This document shows positions 1-12,060 of a DNA stretch of 64,000 nucleotides, in pieces (position 1 is the first letter of the stretch; each line of letters starts with the position of its first letter). Under the pieces are notes generated by a model. It saw only the letters and a program-made list of their open reading frames with translations. It did no database searches and had not been told where the DNA came from. The position numbers and the translations under genes are program-made. This DNA comes from Rhodeus uyekii. Its lineage: Eukaryota; Chordata; Actinopteri; Cypriniformes; Acheilognathidae. The DNA lies in NCBI GenBank assembly GCA_037043235.1, contig JAWRVZ010000053.1, positions 372,001 through 436,000 of the forward strand. Reading direction: 5' to 3'.

Positions 1-461
1 CTGCTTGGGAAAATGAAAATTTCAAATAAAATGTTAAAATATTTGTTAAGTAGATTTATCACATCATATTTATATATTTTGTTTTTTGTAATGTGTTTTT
101 GTACTGTTATAACTTTGTTATTATATTGTTTTGAACAGCGTGCCACTTACAATGGTAACTATTAACATTTTTTTTTTAATAAAACCAGATCAATGTCAAA
201 CTAAATCCTAATAATTATTACTGTTAATAACAATATAGGGAACATCTAGGTTACTATGCTGCAACTGATGGGGGAAGGGAGATGAGACAGGGATTTACAC
301 ACAGAAAGTGAATCACTGCTGTTCCCTCTGACCCATACAGTGAGATTATTCGATGACACTATGAAAGCGTGCCTTTTCCAAGTGGAAAGACTACATCTTG
401 CCCATAGGATGTTATCATGAGGGACATGTGGGATTGGCCAACCGAGGAGCCTAGTTCAGCC
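1..461. other. AT-rich non-coding DNA
   Basis: No ORF with recognisable similarity and no repeat with clear ends was seen. It is AT-rich with short homopolymer runs. The last five bases (CAGCC, 457-461) are the left target-site duplication of the next element. Confidence 0.5.
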
Positions 462-879
462 TGTCAGCGCGGAATAAGGAGATGAATGCAATAGCAAGTG
501 CAAAGTAGATTTATTGTTCATAGGCAGAAAAACCAGAAGAAAAATTATCCACAGACTGGCAGGACAGGAGGACCCTGGGACCCAATGGACAGATTGGTGA
601 GTGCAGATAATCCCAGTGAGTGAAACGGAAACACGGGAACAGAGACGACGGACAGCCAAGGATGCAGACACAGGAACAGAAGGTCTGAAGAACTGGTACA
701 CACAAAACAACCATCTGACAACACAGGAAGTTAGCGGAAGCTTGATAAAGGCAGGGTGTGATGATCAACAGGTGCGGGGAATGAGTGTGGAGTGGATGAT
801 CAGAAACCACGCCTCCCACAATCATCAGACAGTCATACACATGAAGTATGATAAGTCAATGAATACATGAACCGTGACA
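462..879 (-). mobile_element. solo-LTR-like insertion (418 bp) with perfect 5-bp target duplication
   Basis: The segment begins TGTCAGCGCGG and ends ACCGTGACA, giving the TG...CA ends of a retroviral-type long terminal repeat. It is flanked by identical 5-bp direct repeats CAGCC (457-461 and 880-884). On the minus strand an AATAAA signal (510-515) lies about 50 bp from the 3' end, as expected for the R/U5 part of an LTR, which sets the orientation. The overlapping short ORFs on both strands match no family I recognise and are probably chance. No internal gag or pol region is attached, so this is best read as a solo LTR left by LTR-LTR recombination. The family is not identified; Gypsy-like is a guess from fish genomes in general. 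A non-retroviral element with these ends is the alternative. Confidence 0.6.
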
Positions 880-1229
880 CAGCCTACGTAGGGTGAAGTC
901 AATAACGAACAGAGATAGTAGAGTAAACTCTGCTTAGGGAAAGAAACAGGCTCACCAAGAATACCATGGAAGAATACACAAAAGAGATGACTGTAGGAAT
1001 CACAGCATATGGGCACCTAGCCTAAGACAGGTAAAAACCACTGGACATACTTAATCATTGAAATATTAGGCCTGGAAGCCTCTTTCAGGTCTGACTGCTG
1101 CAGATTGCTGGAGATAAGCGCACTTAAGTCTGGTACTTAGGAGAGGAATGACGATAGCAAGTGAGACACCAAGCAGGGCCTTCCCCATAATTGACGAAGG
1201 ACACTGGTTAGTTTTCCCCCAGCCCACAG
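880..1229. other. non-coding flank of the solo LTR
   Basis: It begins with the right target duplication CAGCC (880-884). No gene was seen. The 3' part may be decayed DIRS sequence continuous with the next feature, but I could not align it to a domain. Confidence 0.35.
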
Positions 1230-1760
1230 CTCAAGATGTCAGCAAATGAGGGACGACCAGGATGCTGCAACACTCCTAGTACACTGAGCTCTCAAACCAA
1301 GGATCTGCCCTCTAAAAACACGAGCCAGAACAGTGGCAGTTTTAAATAAAAAAATGTTAAGCTCTACTACAGCTGTTAGCACCAAGGAGAGGTTCCAAGA
1401 AGGTACAAGGTGAGTGCGAGAAAGATTTAACATTCTTGCACCCCTCAGGAACCTGGGGGGAGAAAACTTTTGTTCCAGCCCTTCTTTCAGGAAAGCAAGC
1501 ATGGTCCTAATCAGGCATCTCCAGGAGTCTTCTCAATGAGAAAAGCACCACTCAACAATCAGGTTCCACTTCAAGGAGCATGTGTGCTAAATAGATGATG
1601 CTCTCGCCGAGAGGATGATATACCTGATTGTGATTGGGTATATCACTCTGTCCTCCATGGACACGGGTGCAATAGGGTTACGTCTCTGGGTAAGGAGATC
1701 CATCTTCAGGTCTGAAGGTTTGGTGACACGGTTTGCAGTGTGCAATATTTCTTTTAGAAA
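1230..1760 (-). pseudogene. DIRS1-type retroelement relic, tyrosine recombinase region
   Basis: The minus-strand reading of about 1239-1502 contains PPRFLRGARMLNLSRTHLVP followed by SWNLSLVLTA. This resembles the N-terminal half of the tyrosine recombinase of fish DIRS1-like elements, where a VRFLRGARRLNPP...PSWDLSxVL block is characteristic. Further out (about 1560-1730) the minus strand resembles the linker before the recombinase, with broken frames and stops. The catalytic HxxR region is not present here. DIRS elements use reverse transcriptase plus a tyrosine recombinase rather than an integrase. This copy is short, frameshifted and certainly inactive. Limits are approximate. Confidence 0.6.
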
Positions 1761-4032
1761 GATGAGACCATTCTAAAGCGGCTGAGACCTTTTCAGAAGT
1801 CCAGACCACTGGTGCAGCGGAGCTTCTCCCAACTTCTAAGAACACTCTTAAGATGAATGGTAGCAGAATGATGGAACTGCTCGACTCTGAAGCGAAGAGC
1901 TGAATGTTTGATTGCATGTGCGTTTCCTTGTACACCCACTTTGTGGGGCAGGGAGCGTAATGCAAATCTCACACACCAATGTGTATTGGCTTGTTTAGTC
2001 AGGAGAGATCAGGCGAGATCCCAAATTCGTCAGTCCTTTTGACGTAACGTGAAACGTAACCCACAACAATAAAAAAAAAACACAAAAAAATTAATGTCTA
2101 TGATATTTATAGAAATAAATAATAAGATAAGACCACTCAAATAGGTTTCCATTTCAGAAATGTGGTCACCTTATGTTACAAGCAAATACCCGCTGTGTTG
2201 CTCTGTTTTTGTTGCTGTTAGTGTAGAAATTAAACTGTTAGTTAATTAGAGTAGTCTAATACCCAACAAGCAATATTCTATTATCCTTGAACACCAGATA
2301 AAGAAATGTTTAATGATATTCACTATAGCAAACAAACAAATTGAACAGACACTGGCAATTATTGTACTGTATAGCATGTATGGGACTATGCATATTAAAA
2401 ATGATATTTTAGCTTTTTGCTTCTTTCTAAATTGATGTCCACATTAAAAGCTCATCTATGCAAACTGGAAATAAAAAGTATAACAAAAAGGTAAGAAAAA
2501 AAATCCATGTTAGTCGTAAAGCAGCACACTCAGCTACAACATCCTAAACTGCTGAATAGGATTGTAGCTCACTGGAGCACATCATTAAATTTATTTCATG
2601 AGACACCACCACAGGTTTACCACAACACCGTACTTATGTATTTAACTTAAAGAATTAAACATCTCTCACACTTTCCAAAGCCAAAGTGTGTAAAATAGCT
2701 AATAACGTAAACAACATCGTTTCACGTTCCTTCCCTTAAAGAAGCCAAGCTAATACAAACATTTAAAGGCATTTCAATGCCTCCCACAGACTATAGATTG
2801 ACTACACATCAAGAACTCAAGATTGATTTTTCATCTGTTATTGTACCTGAATATATAAAGCTTCAGCCTAAAACCTCAAGATTCAGTTTTGAATGCAGAT
2901 TTTGTGTTCTTTAAATTCACACGGAGCTGAAGTGTGGAATTTTTGCATTACAAGAATCACAGAATGAAATTGCAAAAATAATCACTGTATACAAACTGAT
3001 AGTTTCGCCCCAAACACATGCTTTTGGTTGAGTCAACATTGCAATATTGGACTGGTCAATATATTTAAGGGAGGGGGGATCATCCTAAAAATGACTTACT
3101 TATAGTTTTATCCGCATATTCAGAATGAACATATTATATTGCACAGCCCACAGATGTATAACCTGCTCAGTCTGCAGACACTCTCAACTTCAGAATGATA
3201 TTCATAGACATTAGAGTGTGAACTACAGTGTGTGGGGACATATAGAAGCAAGCAGGCAAAGACTCAAGATGGTTGTTTGTAATGCTGAATACCCATTTCA
3301 GAGTGAAGGATCAAGAGTGTTGCAAATATCTACAATGCAGGCACTATAACCCCACTTCATGTGGTGAGAGGTATGTCTTCAGACCTGCAAACTCAGAAGA
3401 AGTGAAAAATGTGACATGTTTATGAACTTGTTGTTCGAGGGTCTGTAGGCATCCTCCCAGTGGTACTTTAACTGGTAAACAAAGATTTCTGGTGCACTCT
3501 GACAAATAAATGGAAAAGACAACATTTGCTTCATGTAAAGAACCTTCCAAACATTTATTGACACTTTGCCTGGCCATTAACACATTCGATTTTAATTCAC
3601 AAACTTGCGATTTTTGATTATCTTCGATTCAAAACTGATTACTTTTGGGGGCTATCAGGCACAGTACAAGGCAAATTTCCTCAAAAAGAAAATTATCTCT
3701 CATAATTCAGTCTTTTTGAACCCTAACCCTAACTTAAATCACTAACTTTAAATCCTGAATAAATCACTGTTTTGAACAAATCGGTGGAACAGTTGTAGCC
3801 ATCTACTGGAGTAATGTTGTAACTTGAGGAAAGAATCAGTGAAAAACTCCTTTAACACAGACTTACAGAAACAATGATGCAATGATTTTCCAATAAAAGG
3901 AGCAAAAGGGTTCAGAAATTGTATGCCTCAAAAGTCTGATTATGCAAAACTAATGCACCTTCACTAACCCACTGGTGCTTTGAGCTAAAGCGTTCAGTTT
4001 GCTGAACTGACATGAAATATCCTCAACTTGTA
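1761..4032. other. AT-rich DNA without recognisable gene
   Basis: Several short ORFs occur (for example on the minus strand at 1678-1965 and 3344-3583), but none has a recognisable domain, splice context or codon signature. The first 200 bp may still be retroelement-derived. Nothing else could be supported. Confidence 0.4.
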
Positions 4033-4059
4033 TACACACACACACACACACACACACAA
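4033..4059. repeat. (AC)n microsatellite
   Basis: An uninterrupted AC dinucleotide run of about 13 units, a common vertebrate microsatellite type and likely length-polymorphic. Confidence 0.95.
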
Positions 4060-4851
4060 ATGCTGATTGTTCATAATCCAGCCAGTTCCTAAAATCAGTG
4101 AATCACTGATCCCTAACAAGCCACTCGCTCCTCTCAATCCACTGCACCTGGTCAGCACAAGGTGTTTCTGCACCCCAACCAGTGTGGCTGTTCCAGCACC
4201 AGCTGCGCTGTGTGGGTGATTTATAGCAGCGTGATACAGAGTGATTACACTGACAGAGCAGCAGCAAACACAACAAACCGTTACTTTCCAGAGATCTACA
4301 CCTCCAGGGCTGGATAATCACACAGTCCATCAATGGCCAGACCCTTCTCATCCCACTGCCCCTCTTTTGGTTTTACCTACAGCCAATGGCATCACCCCAT
4401 TCATTACAGCTTTTGCAACTACATCAATGGATCAACACGGCGCTTAATCACCAGAGACCTATTCCTTTCTCTCACAGCCTGATTGTAGTGTTATGATTGT
4501 TTTTAATCGTTACAAATACAAAATATTCCACTGTTGTCTTCATGTTGTCTCAAACCCATATGCAGTTTATTTTGCAGGGAGATTTTGGTAAAAGAAATAA
4601 TGCACTTTTGTGTTCCAGACAAGATTGAAGACGACATGAAAAATTTGAGAAGATATTGAATTGAGTTGTAATTGTTGTCATTGCACATTGACCTTCAGCA
4701 AAATTTGTTATAAAAAAAACAATAAATTAAAATTATACACATCTACCAATAACGACAGGAAAAAAAGTTTAAAAAAATGCAGTCTTTTCAACACGGTTCC
4801 AATTTTTTTGGTTGTTGTATTGTCAGCATAGCCCACGTGTTTGGTACATTG
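4060..4851. other. non-coding DNA, nothing recognised
   Basis: Short ORFs occur on both strands, but none has a recognisable domain, and no repeat with clear ends is visible. Confidence 0.4.
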
Positions 4852-4915
4852 ACATTTATGCATTTAGCAGACACTTTTATGCAAAGTGGATTTCAGCGCA
4901 TTCATATACTGTATA
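4852..4915 (+). repeat. fish SINE/LINE tail-like repeat
   Basis: The sequence ACATTTATGCATTTAGCAGA followed by CACTTTTATGCAAAGTGGAT resembles a short segment dispersed in fish genomes (ATTTATGCATTTGGCAGACG type) that I associate with the tails of SINE or LINE families. Only the conserved core is visible, with no poly-A tail or target duplication. A second, shorter piece is at 11421-11446. Confidence 0.55.
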
Positions 4916-7609
4916 TATAGTTATAGAAAAGTTACAGTTGAGGTTTAATTTTATTGCATGTTTATATAAAGTTGTTCACTATGCCTTGTGTTTTATTACT
5001 AAAATAAACAAAGAAGTTTGAAAAATTTCCATCAATATGCAAATTATTTTGAGACTTGAAATTAACTGTTAAGCGAGGTACTACATTATTCATGACTATA
5101 TCTCCATGCTGAATCCTGTCGTGTTTAATTTATTCAGTCTAGCGAGTTCTTAATTATTGAATTTGTATATACAGCACCTCATGTGGTTATAAACTTGTAG
5201 TCCATCCATCTTTTACTGTTCTTAATTTCATCCAGGTGTCTGTTTGGACTGATGAGAAATATTGATGACTGATGTTTAATTACTTAATAATTGAGTGGAG
5301 TTCAGTCAGCTGCAGGGACACTGAACACAACCATCTCAGGCTCATCCAGCCAGATGGAGCTACAGTTAACTTTCCAGATGTTGGAGTTGGAGGTGTTAAC
5401 AGTAAAATCTCTTAAATTGCACGTTTCCCCCTGCCAGATCTGTCAGTAAGTTCAAATATAAAATGTGGAAATGTCAACGTTCAAAAAGTCAGCAGAATCC
5501 TGCTTGAGTGATTGATTTTTAAGCAATTTAAGCAAATTATTACAATTACTCTCTGTGAGCGTGCTTAAAAGAGTTTAATTCACAGTATCTTAACCATGAA
5601 TAGCTTATATGCAATTAGCAGAGAATAATGTAAAAATTGTATGAGACCATTAAAATAAGATGAGATTTCAGAACTGAATCAGCTGGAACTCTACTTAAAC
5701 ACAATTACAAAGAATTTCTTAAATATTAATAATAAAAAAGACATTTAAATAAGCAGACACTACACAGTAACACATAGCTGTGCCACTATGCAGTTACATT
5801 TGTAGCTATATCATCACTTGCCTCTGAAATATGCTACTAAAGTCAACAAATAATGCACGAAGCTAAATGTTTTAAATATTTATTTTAAATATACAGCATC
5901 TTGGCATAAAACTAATACTACTAAATGACTGAATATTTCATAAAACAACAACAGTTCAAAAGGCAAACAAGGTGACTTCAAAGAACGTCCCAGTTGCTGT
6001 TGACCAGTTTAAAGTATTTCTTTTCAGTATTCATGAGTCTAAATCCTGTATCCAATCTAAGAAAAATGAATGATTTGATGCAAATATGAATGCAAACACA
6101 TGGACACTTCTGTTTGTCTATTTTGTTTCAATCTGCCATGTAGACTGCTAAAAAGACTGGACAGTTGCTTATATGATGAATATTAATCACAGTGTTGACA
6201 GAGTTGTTTCTTTTGAAATGGAGAGTGATACCAGCTGTTGCATTACATCCTATTTGACAAGCAACCAAACGGTGGAGTTTCCTACTTATTCCATTGCAAT
6301 GGAGAGATACAGTTTCATTTCCCAATCTGACACAACATTAGTCGAGGCAATTATAATCATTAGTCATTGATTTTTTTAATCTCTGCTGTGCATTGCTATG
6401 GCATAATTTGGAAGGCAAACAGTGAACAGTGAGATTAATTATTATTATTATTACTATTATTATTATCTGTAAAAAAAACATTGCATTATGCAACCAAAAA
6501 AAAAAACTTTTTATAGTAGGATTAATTTGGGTTATAGTAGTCATAGTAGGGTTCATTTTGACAACTCATACAGCGTGTGTGTGGTTAATATTTAAACACC
6601 CCTCCACCCCCTCCAAAAAAATCCTTTTACCGTAACTTAAATTAATAAAAATAAATGAACAACATGACACTTACTTACTAACAGACGGCTGCTTTCAAAT
6701 GCTCACTCTGTGAAGGGCACTTGAGGCTGTGTGCAACTCAGTGTAAGTGGTTAAAAGCACTTGCATCTCAAAATGCTTTTATGAATGCGGAATTAATGTA
6801 AACAGTCAGTTAGGTTTTATGGGATTAGACAAACATGACAAAACCTATGATCTAGTTTTGATCTTTCAAAATCTGAGTAAAGTCAGTCTATTAGATCTCC
6901 GGCTGTTAATGATGTCATCAGTAATCGAAAAGCAGTAAGGCTGAGAACCAGTAAAATACTCTGTAATAATTTTAATCTTTAAATACTTTAATTTTAATAT
7001 TTAAAATTTTTAATAATTTCTTTTTCACAAAGAATTTCATGAAATGTTCTTAATTCCCACACACCTATAATGTCTGTGCTGTTTTGTGTGCATTCAGGAA
7101 TCAAGCAAAAGTGGTTCAAACAATTCTACATCTTTAAAAACGTTTTGCTAAGTACAATCTACGGGTTTTTGCCACCAATTTTTGCCAGAATCAATATTGT
7201 ACCTATCACTTTTGAAACATCTCACAACACAAATGTATCTCATACAAATGAAACATCTCCAGTCGACTACCAGAATATTAATTTAGCTTGTTTGTTAAAT
7301 AAAAGGTGATTTACAGGCGCTGGAATGTGTTGTTTTTGATATCATGCTGAGAGATCGTTATCTCTTATCAGTCTTCACACGGATGAGCGCTTCAATCTAT
7401 CACTTAACGTCGCTGCACTCATTCCGTTGAAATCACAAAACAAATTTTACACAAACATGTCCCTTGATATACAATCACTGATTAACATATTTGGTTTTAA
7501 GGAGGAAAAACAAAAACTACAAAGGGCAAAGCCAGAACCTCTGGCATGCTTCTCAAAACATCTACCATGACATATAAGGGCACACAAGAATCTCAAGACT
7601 TTTACTATA
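4916..7609. other. AT-rich, single-copy-looking DNA
   Basis: No gene or terminal-repeat element was recognised. An imperfect (ATT)n tract lies around 6437-6468. ORFs of 60-80 codons in all frames look like chance open frames in AT-rich DNA. Confidence 0.4.
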
Positions 7610-8202
7610 CAGTAGTACCTCAAGATACGAAAGGCTCAACTTACGAAAAATCCAAGTTACGAAAGCAAAGACGAAAATTTTTACTGCTCTACATACGAAA
7701 AGTTTTCAAGATACGAAAGGTTTCTGAAAGTCCGAGATTCGCCCCATAACAATTTTGAAACTCGCGCCGCACGCCGCCATCTTAGTTATAGTAGACTCGC
7801 CACCATCCTCCTGCTCTCCCATTGGTTCCTGATGCTAGCCAAGCCATGAGATCCTTCTCTCTAATTGGACAGCATCCCTCCCATCATGCATCTTCTATAA
7901 GTACATGCTGGCGTGCTTTAGCTCAGCCACTCCGCACCTGAAACTTTACCGTACGCAATCGGCATTCTTCCTCCTCTGCCGCCACTTTCGGAGATAGCCT
8001 CACTTGAAAGGTAAACCAACATTTTACGTTATTTCATTGTTTATTGGTCAATTTAGCTTTATTATGAAATTTAATGGGGTGTTTTTGGAGGGCTTGGAAC
8101 GGATTAGCCATTTTAGATGTAAAATGTGTTCCAAGATACGAAAAACTCATTATACGAAGGTCGCCTCGGAACGGATTAATTTCGTATCTCGAGGTACCAC
8201 TG
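7610..8202. mobile_element. Tigger-like non-autonomous DNA transposon (593 bp)
   Basis: The left end CAGTAGTACCTCAAGATACG and the reverse complement of the right end CAGTGGTACCTCGAGATACG form terminal inverted repeats differing at a few sites. Both ends abut TA (7608-7609 and 8203-8204), the target duplication of Tc1/mariner/pogo elements. Subterminal regions repeat the GATACGAAA word several times on both sides. The interior has no DDE transposase, and a 85-codon ORF (8004-8261) runs out past the right end, so it is not the element's gene. It is best described as a miniature Tigger/pogo-type element mobilised by a transposase encoded elsewhere. Confidence 0.8.
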
Positions 8203-8204
8203 TA

Positions 8205-9550
8205 CTAGATTTTAAGGATGAAATTATCATGTTAAACATGACCTCTGTTTTCATAAATTAAACTCACTGTTTTATTGCAACCCCAACATACACACACACA
8301 ATCCTGCCTCACCCATATTTTAAGATGAAGTTAAGCCACTGGCTCATACACAGACAGCAGAGATATATATGCTTGCCGTTGGAGTAACTGACAGGCCCAG
8401 TCAAACTTATATTATCCCTGAGGTGTAATTGCATGCCTTCTGTAACGTTAACGACTCTTGACACAAGAGAGCAGCGAGCTGAGGGCTAATTGAGTGTTGA
8501 TACACTCTCACCTCTCTGAAGCTATCAGGAACACCGGTATCACATGCCACTGAAGGAAAAACAGGCAATGCAACAACAAAAAATATTGTAAAGAAAAGCT
8601 ATGAGAAGACAACAACAGAGACAGTAGACATGGAATACCAAGTCCACAAATCTTAGAGGGGAAATTTAAATGACCCAAACTGTACAATCGATATGATAAC
8701 ATGTTTTTGCTCATTTTCACTGTCACTGAGCCTCTTCGGCTCTAAAGACAATGTATCAACAGAGGGTGAGCATCTGAAAAACTTCAAACACTTTGCAAAC
8801 ACATTTGGAATGAGAGAAAGTAGTTCATCAGACCGAAATGTAAGTGGGGAGATTTCCATGACAGCAGTGAGATTAAGATGAAGATCGTCTGTCACACTGA
8901 TGTGTTCCTCTAAATACTCACAATCGAAATCTCTCGCAGGCAGCGACAAGTAACTGTGACAACGCTGTGAATTAAAGAGATCCTGCAATGTCCTTGTTTA
9001 AATCGAGTGATTTAAATATGAAATAGCACTGGAAGGACCACACTTTTGCTGTAGCTCAAAACAGGCCATCTGTGCTTTTCCCAACACTAAGGGGGAAATC
9101 ATTTTTTATAGATGCGCTGTCTGTATTGTTTTAACACCATTCACTGAAGAAACTTAGCAAATGAGGTAACAGCCCAAAACACACACAAAAATGTGTAGTG
9201 TGGCTGCGAATGAGGGCGATTATCCATATGTATGAATTGTAATCCTGCTTTAATTACATTAATGACATTGTGCTTACATTTATGAATAAGTCATAATCAT
9301 TATTAAGCCTAATTAACATCAAAAGGATTCCTGCTTAAATGATCATGGAGTTTGAAACTAGCAAAATAAACTTCTAATATGGATTATAAATTACTCTAAA
9401 TAACTAATTTAATAAGACTGGATTGCACATTACCATTCAACTTTGAAGTTTTTATTTTATTTTATTTTTTATGTTTTTGAAAGAGGTTACTAAGGCTAAA
9501 TTTTATTTATTAAAAAATACAATAAATAAGAAATATTGTGACATGCAACA
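8205..9550. other. single-copy-looking DNA with a homeodomain-site-rich segment
   Basis: No gene was recognised. Around 9190-9345 the sequence is complex rather than repetitive and carries clustered ATTA/TAAT cores, including AATTACATTAATGAC and CCTAATTAAC. Such clusters occur in vertebrate conserved non-coding enhancers, but conservation cannot be judged from one sequence. Confidence 0.3.
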
Positions 9551-9608
9551 GTGTGTTGTGTGTTGTGTGTTGCATGAATGCAATATTGTGTGTTGCATGA
9601 ATGCAACA
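9551..9608. repeat. short TGTGTTG/GCATGAATGCA tandem repeat
   Basis: Repeats of GTGTGTTGT lead into two copies of a block containing TGTGTTGCATGAATGCAA. It is a small local duplication of slippage type. Confidence 0.7.
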
Positions 9609-9619
9609 GAAAATATATT

Positions 9620-9994
9620 TTTATTTCTATTTCTTAATATCAGTTGAAAACCATTTTTCTTTTTTTATGTGAAACCGTGATACATTTTTCGGTATTACAT
9701 TTTATTTTACACTATGTGTATTTACGTGTATTTCCCTAATAAAGTACTGGGTAATAAAGGATAACTACAGGGGTTGTGAAATAAAGAGCTAACCATTTTT
9801 CTTCAGTATTTTTTAATGAATTGAAAGTTCAAAAGAACTGCATTTATTTGAAACAGAACAACTTTGTAACATTATAAAGTCTTTACTGTCTCTTTAGATC
9901 AATGAAATGCATCCTTGTTGAATAAAAGATGCATTATTATTATTTTTTAATTCTTTAATTCTTACTGACCCCAAATTTTTTGAACTATGGTGTA
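9620..9994 (+). repeat. cyprinid-type AT-rich palindromic repeat (family X), copy 1
   Basis: The order of words GTGAAACCGTGATACATTTT, GAAAGTTCAAAAGAACTGCA, TTGTAACATTATAAAGTCTT, and an end resembling CTTACTGACCCCAAA matches a short non-coding repeat that I know to be very abundant in cyprinid genomes. Its two halves are related and both normally end in the CTTACTGACCCCAAA word, so it is a miniature inverted-repeat type element. This copy has an insertion of about 90 bp around 9690-9790. Family X is my label here; I am not certain of the database name. Confidence 0.6.
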
Positions 9995-10109
9995 TAATTT
10001 ACACATAAATTCATACGGCATGTTTCATGAGTACAGCCCAAATATTCTTGCATAGACCTTTCATAGACATTGTCAGGAGCCACGGGTACTGTTTTTAATA
10101 TTGTATTTT

Positions 10110-10305
10110 GTTTTGTCTACATATGTTTTTTTGAATCTCAAAGTAATGGCATCCATTGACTTCCATTACATCACAAAGACCACAGTTTCAGCTAAAAAAC
10201 TTCTTTAATGTTGTACTGGAGAAAAAAAGTTACCTACATCTTGGTTGGCCTGAGGGTGATTTAACAGCAAATGTTAATTTTTGGTGAACTACCTTTCAAA
10301 ATTTA
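10110..10305 (-). repeat. teleost short repeat with GGGATAGTTCACCC-type end (family Y), copy 1
   Basis: Read on the minus strand, a degenerate end resembling GGTAGTTCACCAAAAATT leads through a degenerate CACCCTCAGGCCAACCAAGA to a segment about fetching of TGTGATGTAATGGAAGTC. This is the usual order in a very common cyprinid miniature element, possibly the one published as Angel; the name is from memory and not verified. It is non-coding. Confidence 0.55.
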
Positions 10306-10342
10306 AATAGGAACTAGTTATGGATTTTAGTTATATCTGTTA

Positions 10343-10377
10343 GTTGGTTGGTTGGTTGGTTGGTTGGTTGGTTGGTT
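10343..10377. repeat. (TTGG)n microsatellite
   Basis: An uninterrupted tetranucleotide run of about eight GTTG units. Confidence 0.95.
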
Positions 10378-11389
10378 TAGTTTTCCACTGAAATATAGCA
10401 CCCATCTAGTGAATTCATTCTCATGCCTGGCTTCTTTTTATATTTGAGAAAATAGAAACACACAATTCCATGCTGAAAGCAGAACTGAATTGATTCCAAG
10501 TGAAAACCCAGTACACAATATTAAATATGATGATTGTTTCATCAACAGAGCTTCCTACAACAACAGCGTGTGATAATCACTCCCTTTGACTTCCTCTTTC
10601 CTGTTGCCTTTCTTATGGAGAAAAACAGAAGCGTCAGCCACTGCTGGAGCCAGGTGTTATCTCCAGAACCATTAGACAGGGACAGATGCTGCACTGGCAG
10701 TGGTTGGGGAAGAAGAAAAATTGAGTTCTTCACAGCTTCCATGCATAAGATGGGGCACGCACCTTCATCTTGCTCTAAATAAGATTTTTGGCACCACAGC
10801 AGCAAAAGTGCACCAGGAGACAGATAAAGTCCAGAGGGGGAAAAAAAAACTGTACATCTCAGGGAAAGAAAGAGGGGGTGTTACTGTACAGTATGTCATA
10901 GATAGACAAGTGAAGAAAATAATGTGTGTACTGATGGGCACCAAATATTCCAGTTTAATGCTTTTTTACCACATCCTGCGGTGGTCAAATTACTCAAATC
11001 TCACAAGCATCTTGGAGGGCATTTAAACTTGTTTATTCATAAACAGATTGTACAATCCAATCAGAACAGGCATAAAGTGATACCTACCGGTAACTCTACT
11101 ATTTCTGAGGTTCTTTAAGTTATGTGATGATAATTGTTATGTTTATAGTAAGGCAAGTGTAAAACAAAAATGTGGAAATTTAATTTGCAGCATTATTTGA
11201 CAAAAAATGGAGATTAAAATGTTTGTGCTCACAGACGCTGCATTTCTTGGAACTGTATTGGAACTTCAGTGAACTATAATATCGAGAACTAACATTACAA
11301 TTTAAAATAATTATTTTGAATTTTATATATATTAAAATTTAATTAAGTCCTGTGATGGCAAGGATGGACTTTCACCAACCGTTTCCAGT
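10378..11389. other. non-coding DNA without recognised feature
   Basis: Overlapping ORFs of 82-108 codons (10534-11026) exist on both strands, but no domain or splice pattern was recognised and none looks like a real exon. Confidence 0.35.
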
Positions 11390-11420
11390 TTTCAGTGTCA
11401 CATGATCTTTAAATCATTAA

Positions 11421-11446
11421 CATTTATGCATTTAGCAGACACTCTT
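11421..11446 (+). repeat. fragment of the fish SINE/LINE tail-like repeat
   Basis: CATTTATGCATTTAGCAGAC matches the start of the repeat at 4852-4915; the rest is missing. Confidence 0.45.
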
Positions 11447-11615
11447 GCTTTGTAACCAAGGTAAACATGGACATTCTAATCAGTTCATGTTTTCCTTGGA
11501 ATGCTGATTTATTTTTATCAATTTTATCAATGATGTACTTTTTTCAGAATATTTTTTTTTAGGATTTACTGTTCAACAGCATTTATTTTACATAAAACAT
11601 ACTTGTAACATTATA

Positions 11616-11972
11616 CAGCAATCCCTCGTCACTTCGCAGTTCAAGTTTTGCGGCTTCAGTGCATCGCAGATTTTTCAAAAATATTCATTGAAAAATACAA
11701 TTTCTAAAATACCGCCATATCGGCAGCCGTATTGCGGAAAGCAGAGTTGTTTCATCGTGATGCAGAGGCTTTGTACACACCCACAGGCACTCAGACAAGG
11801 CACGTGATTGGTTCCCGGCACAAGATCGACCAATGAGAGCACGAGTGGAGTGGGAGCCTCTTCCCCTCTCTCAGAAGCAAAAGCTGACGATTTAGTGCCG
11901 ATATCTGACGATGAGGCGCTTCCCGAACTGATTTAAAGGTCCACATTAACCGCAATAAACGAGGGATCACTG
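11616..11972. mobile_element. Tigger-like miniature transposon (357 bp) nested in family X
   Basis: The left end CAGCAATCCCTCGTCACTTC and the reverse complement of the right end CAGTGATCCCTCGTTTATTG form inverted repeats of a Tigger/pogo type. Both ends are flanked by TA (11614-11615 and 11973-11974). There is no transposase. The GC-richer interior contrasts with its AT-rich host. Rejoining the flanks restores a continuous family X repeat, which supports the boundaries independently of the target duplication. Confidence 0.82.
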
Positions 11973-12060
11973 TACATTATGTCTTTAATGCTAATTTTGA
12001 TAAATTCAAAGTATGCTTACTGAATAAAAGTATTAAATGTAAAATAAAATAAAAAAGTGT

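Larger units (their letters stand above)
11390..12060 (+). repeat. family X repeat, copy 2, interrupted by two insertions
   Basis: The family X word order is present: CAGTGTCACATGATC at 11394, then a stretch ending AACAGCATTTATTTTACATA, then TTGTAACATTATA just before 11616. After a 357-bp interruption it resumes with ATGTCTTTAATG and ends in TGAATAAAAGTATTAAATG near 12036. The break falls exactly at the TA used by the Tigger-like element at 11616-11972, so that element is younger than this repeat. A fish SINE/LINE-tail fragment lies within it at 11421-11446. Confidence 0.6.

Noticed and set aside
511..840. 109-codon ORF in the first LTR-like element
   Set aside because: Runs through the LTR with no domain; LTRs commonly carry chance frames.
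3719..3733. CCCTAACCCTAA as telomere-type repeat
   Set aside because: Only two units; chance or minor interstitial occurrence.
10534..11026. Overlapping 82-108 codon ORFs as a gene
   Set aside because: Open in several frames on both strands with no recognised domain or splice context.
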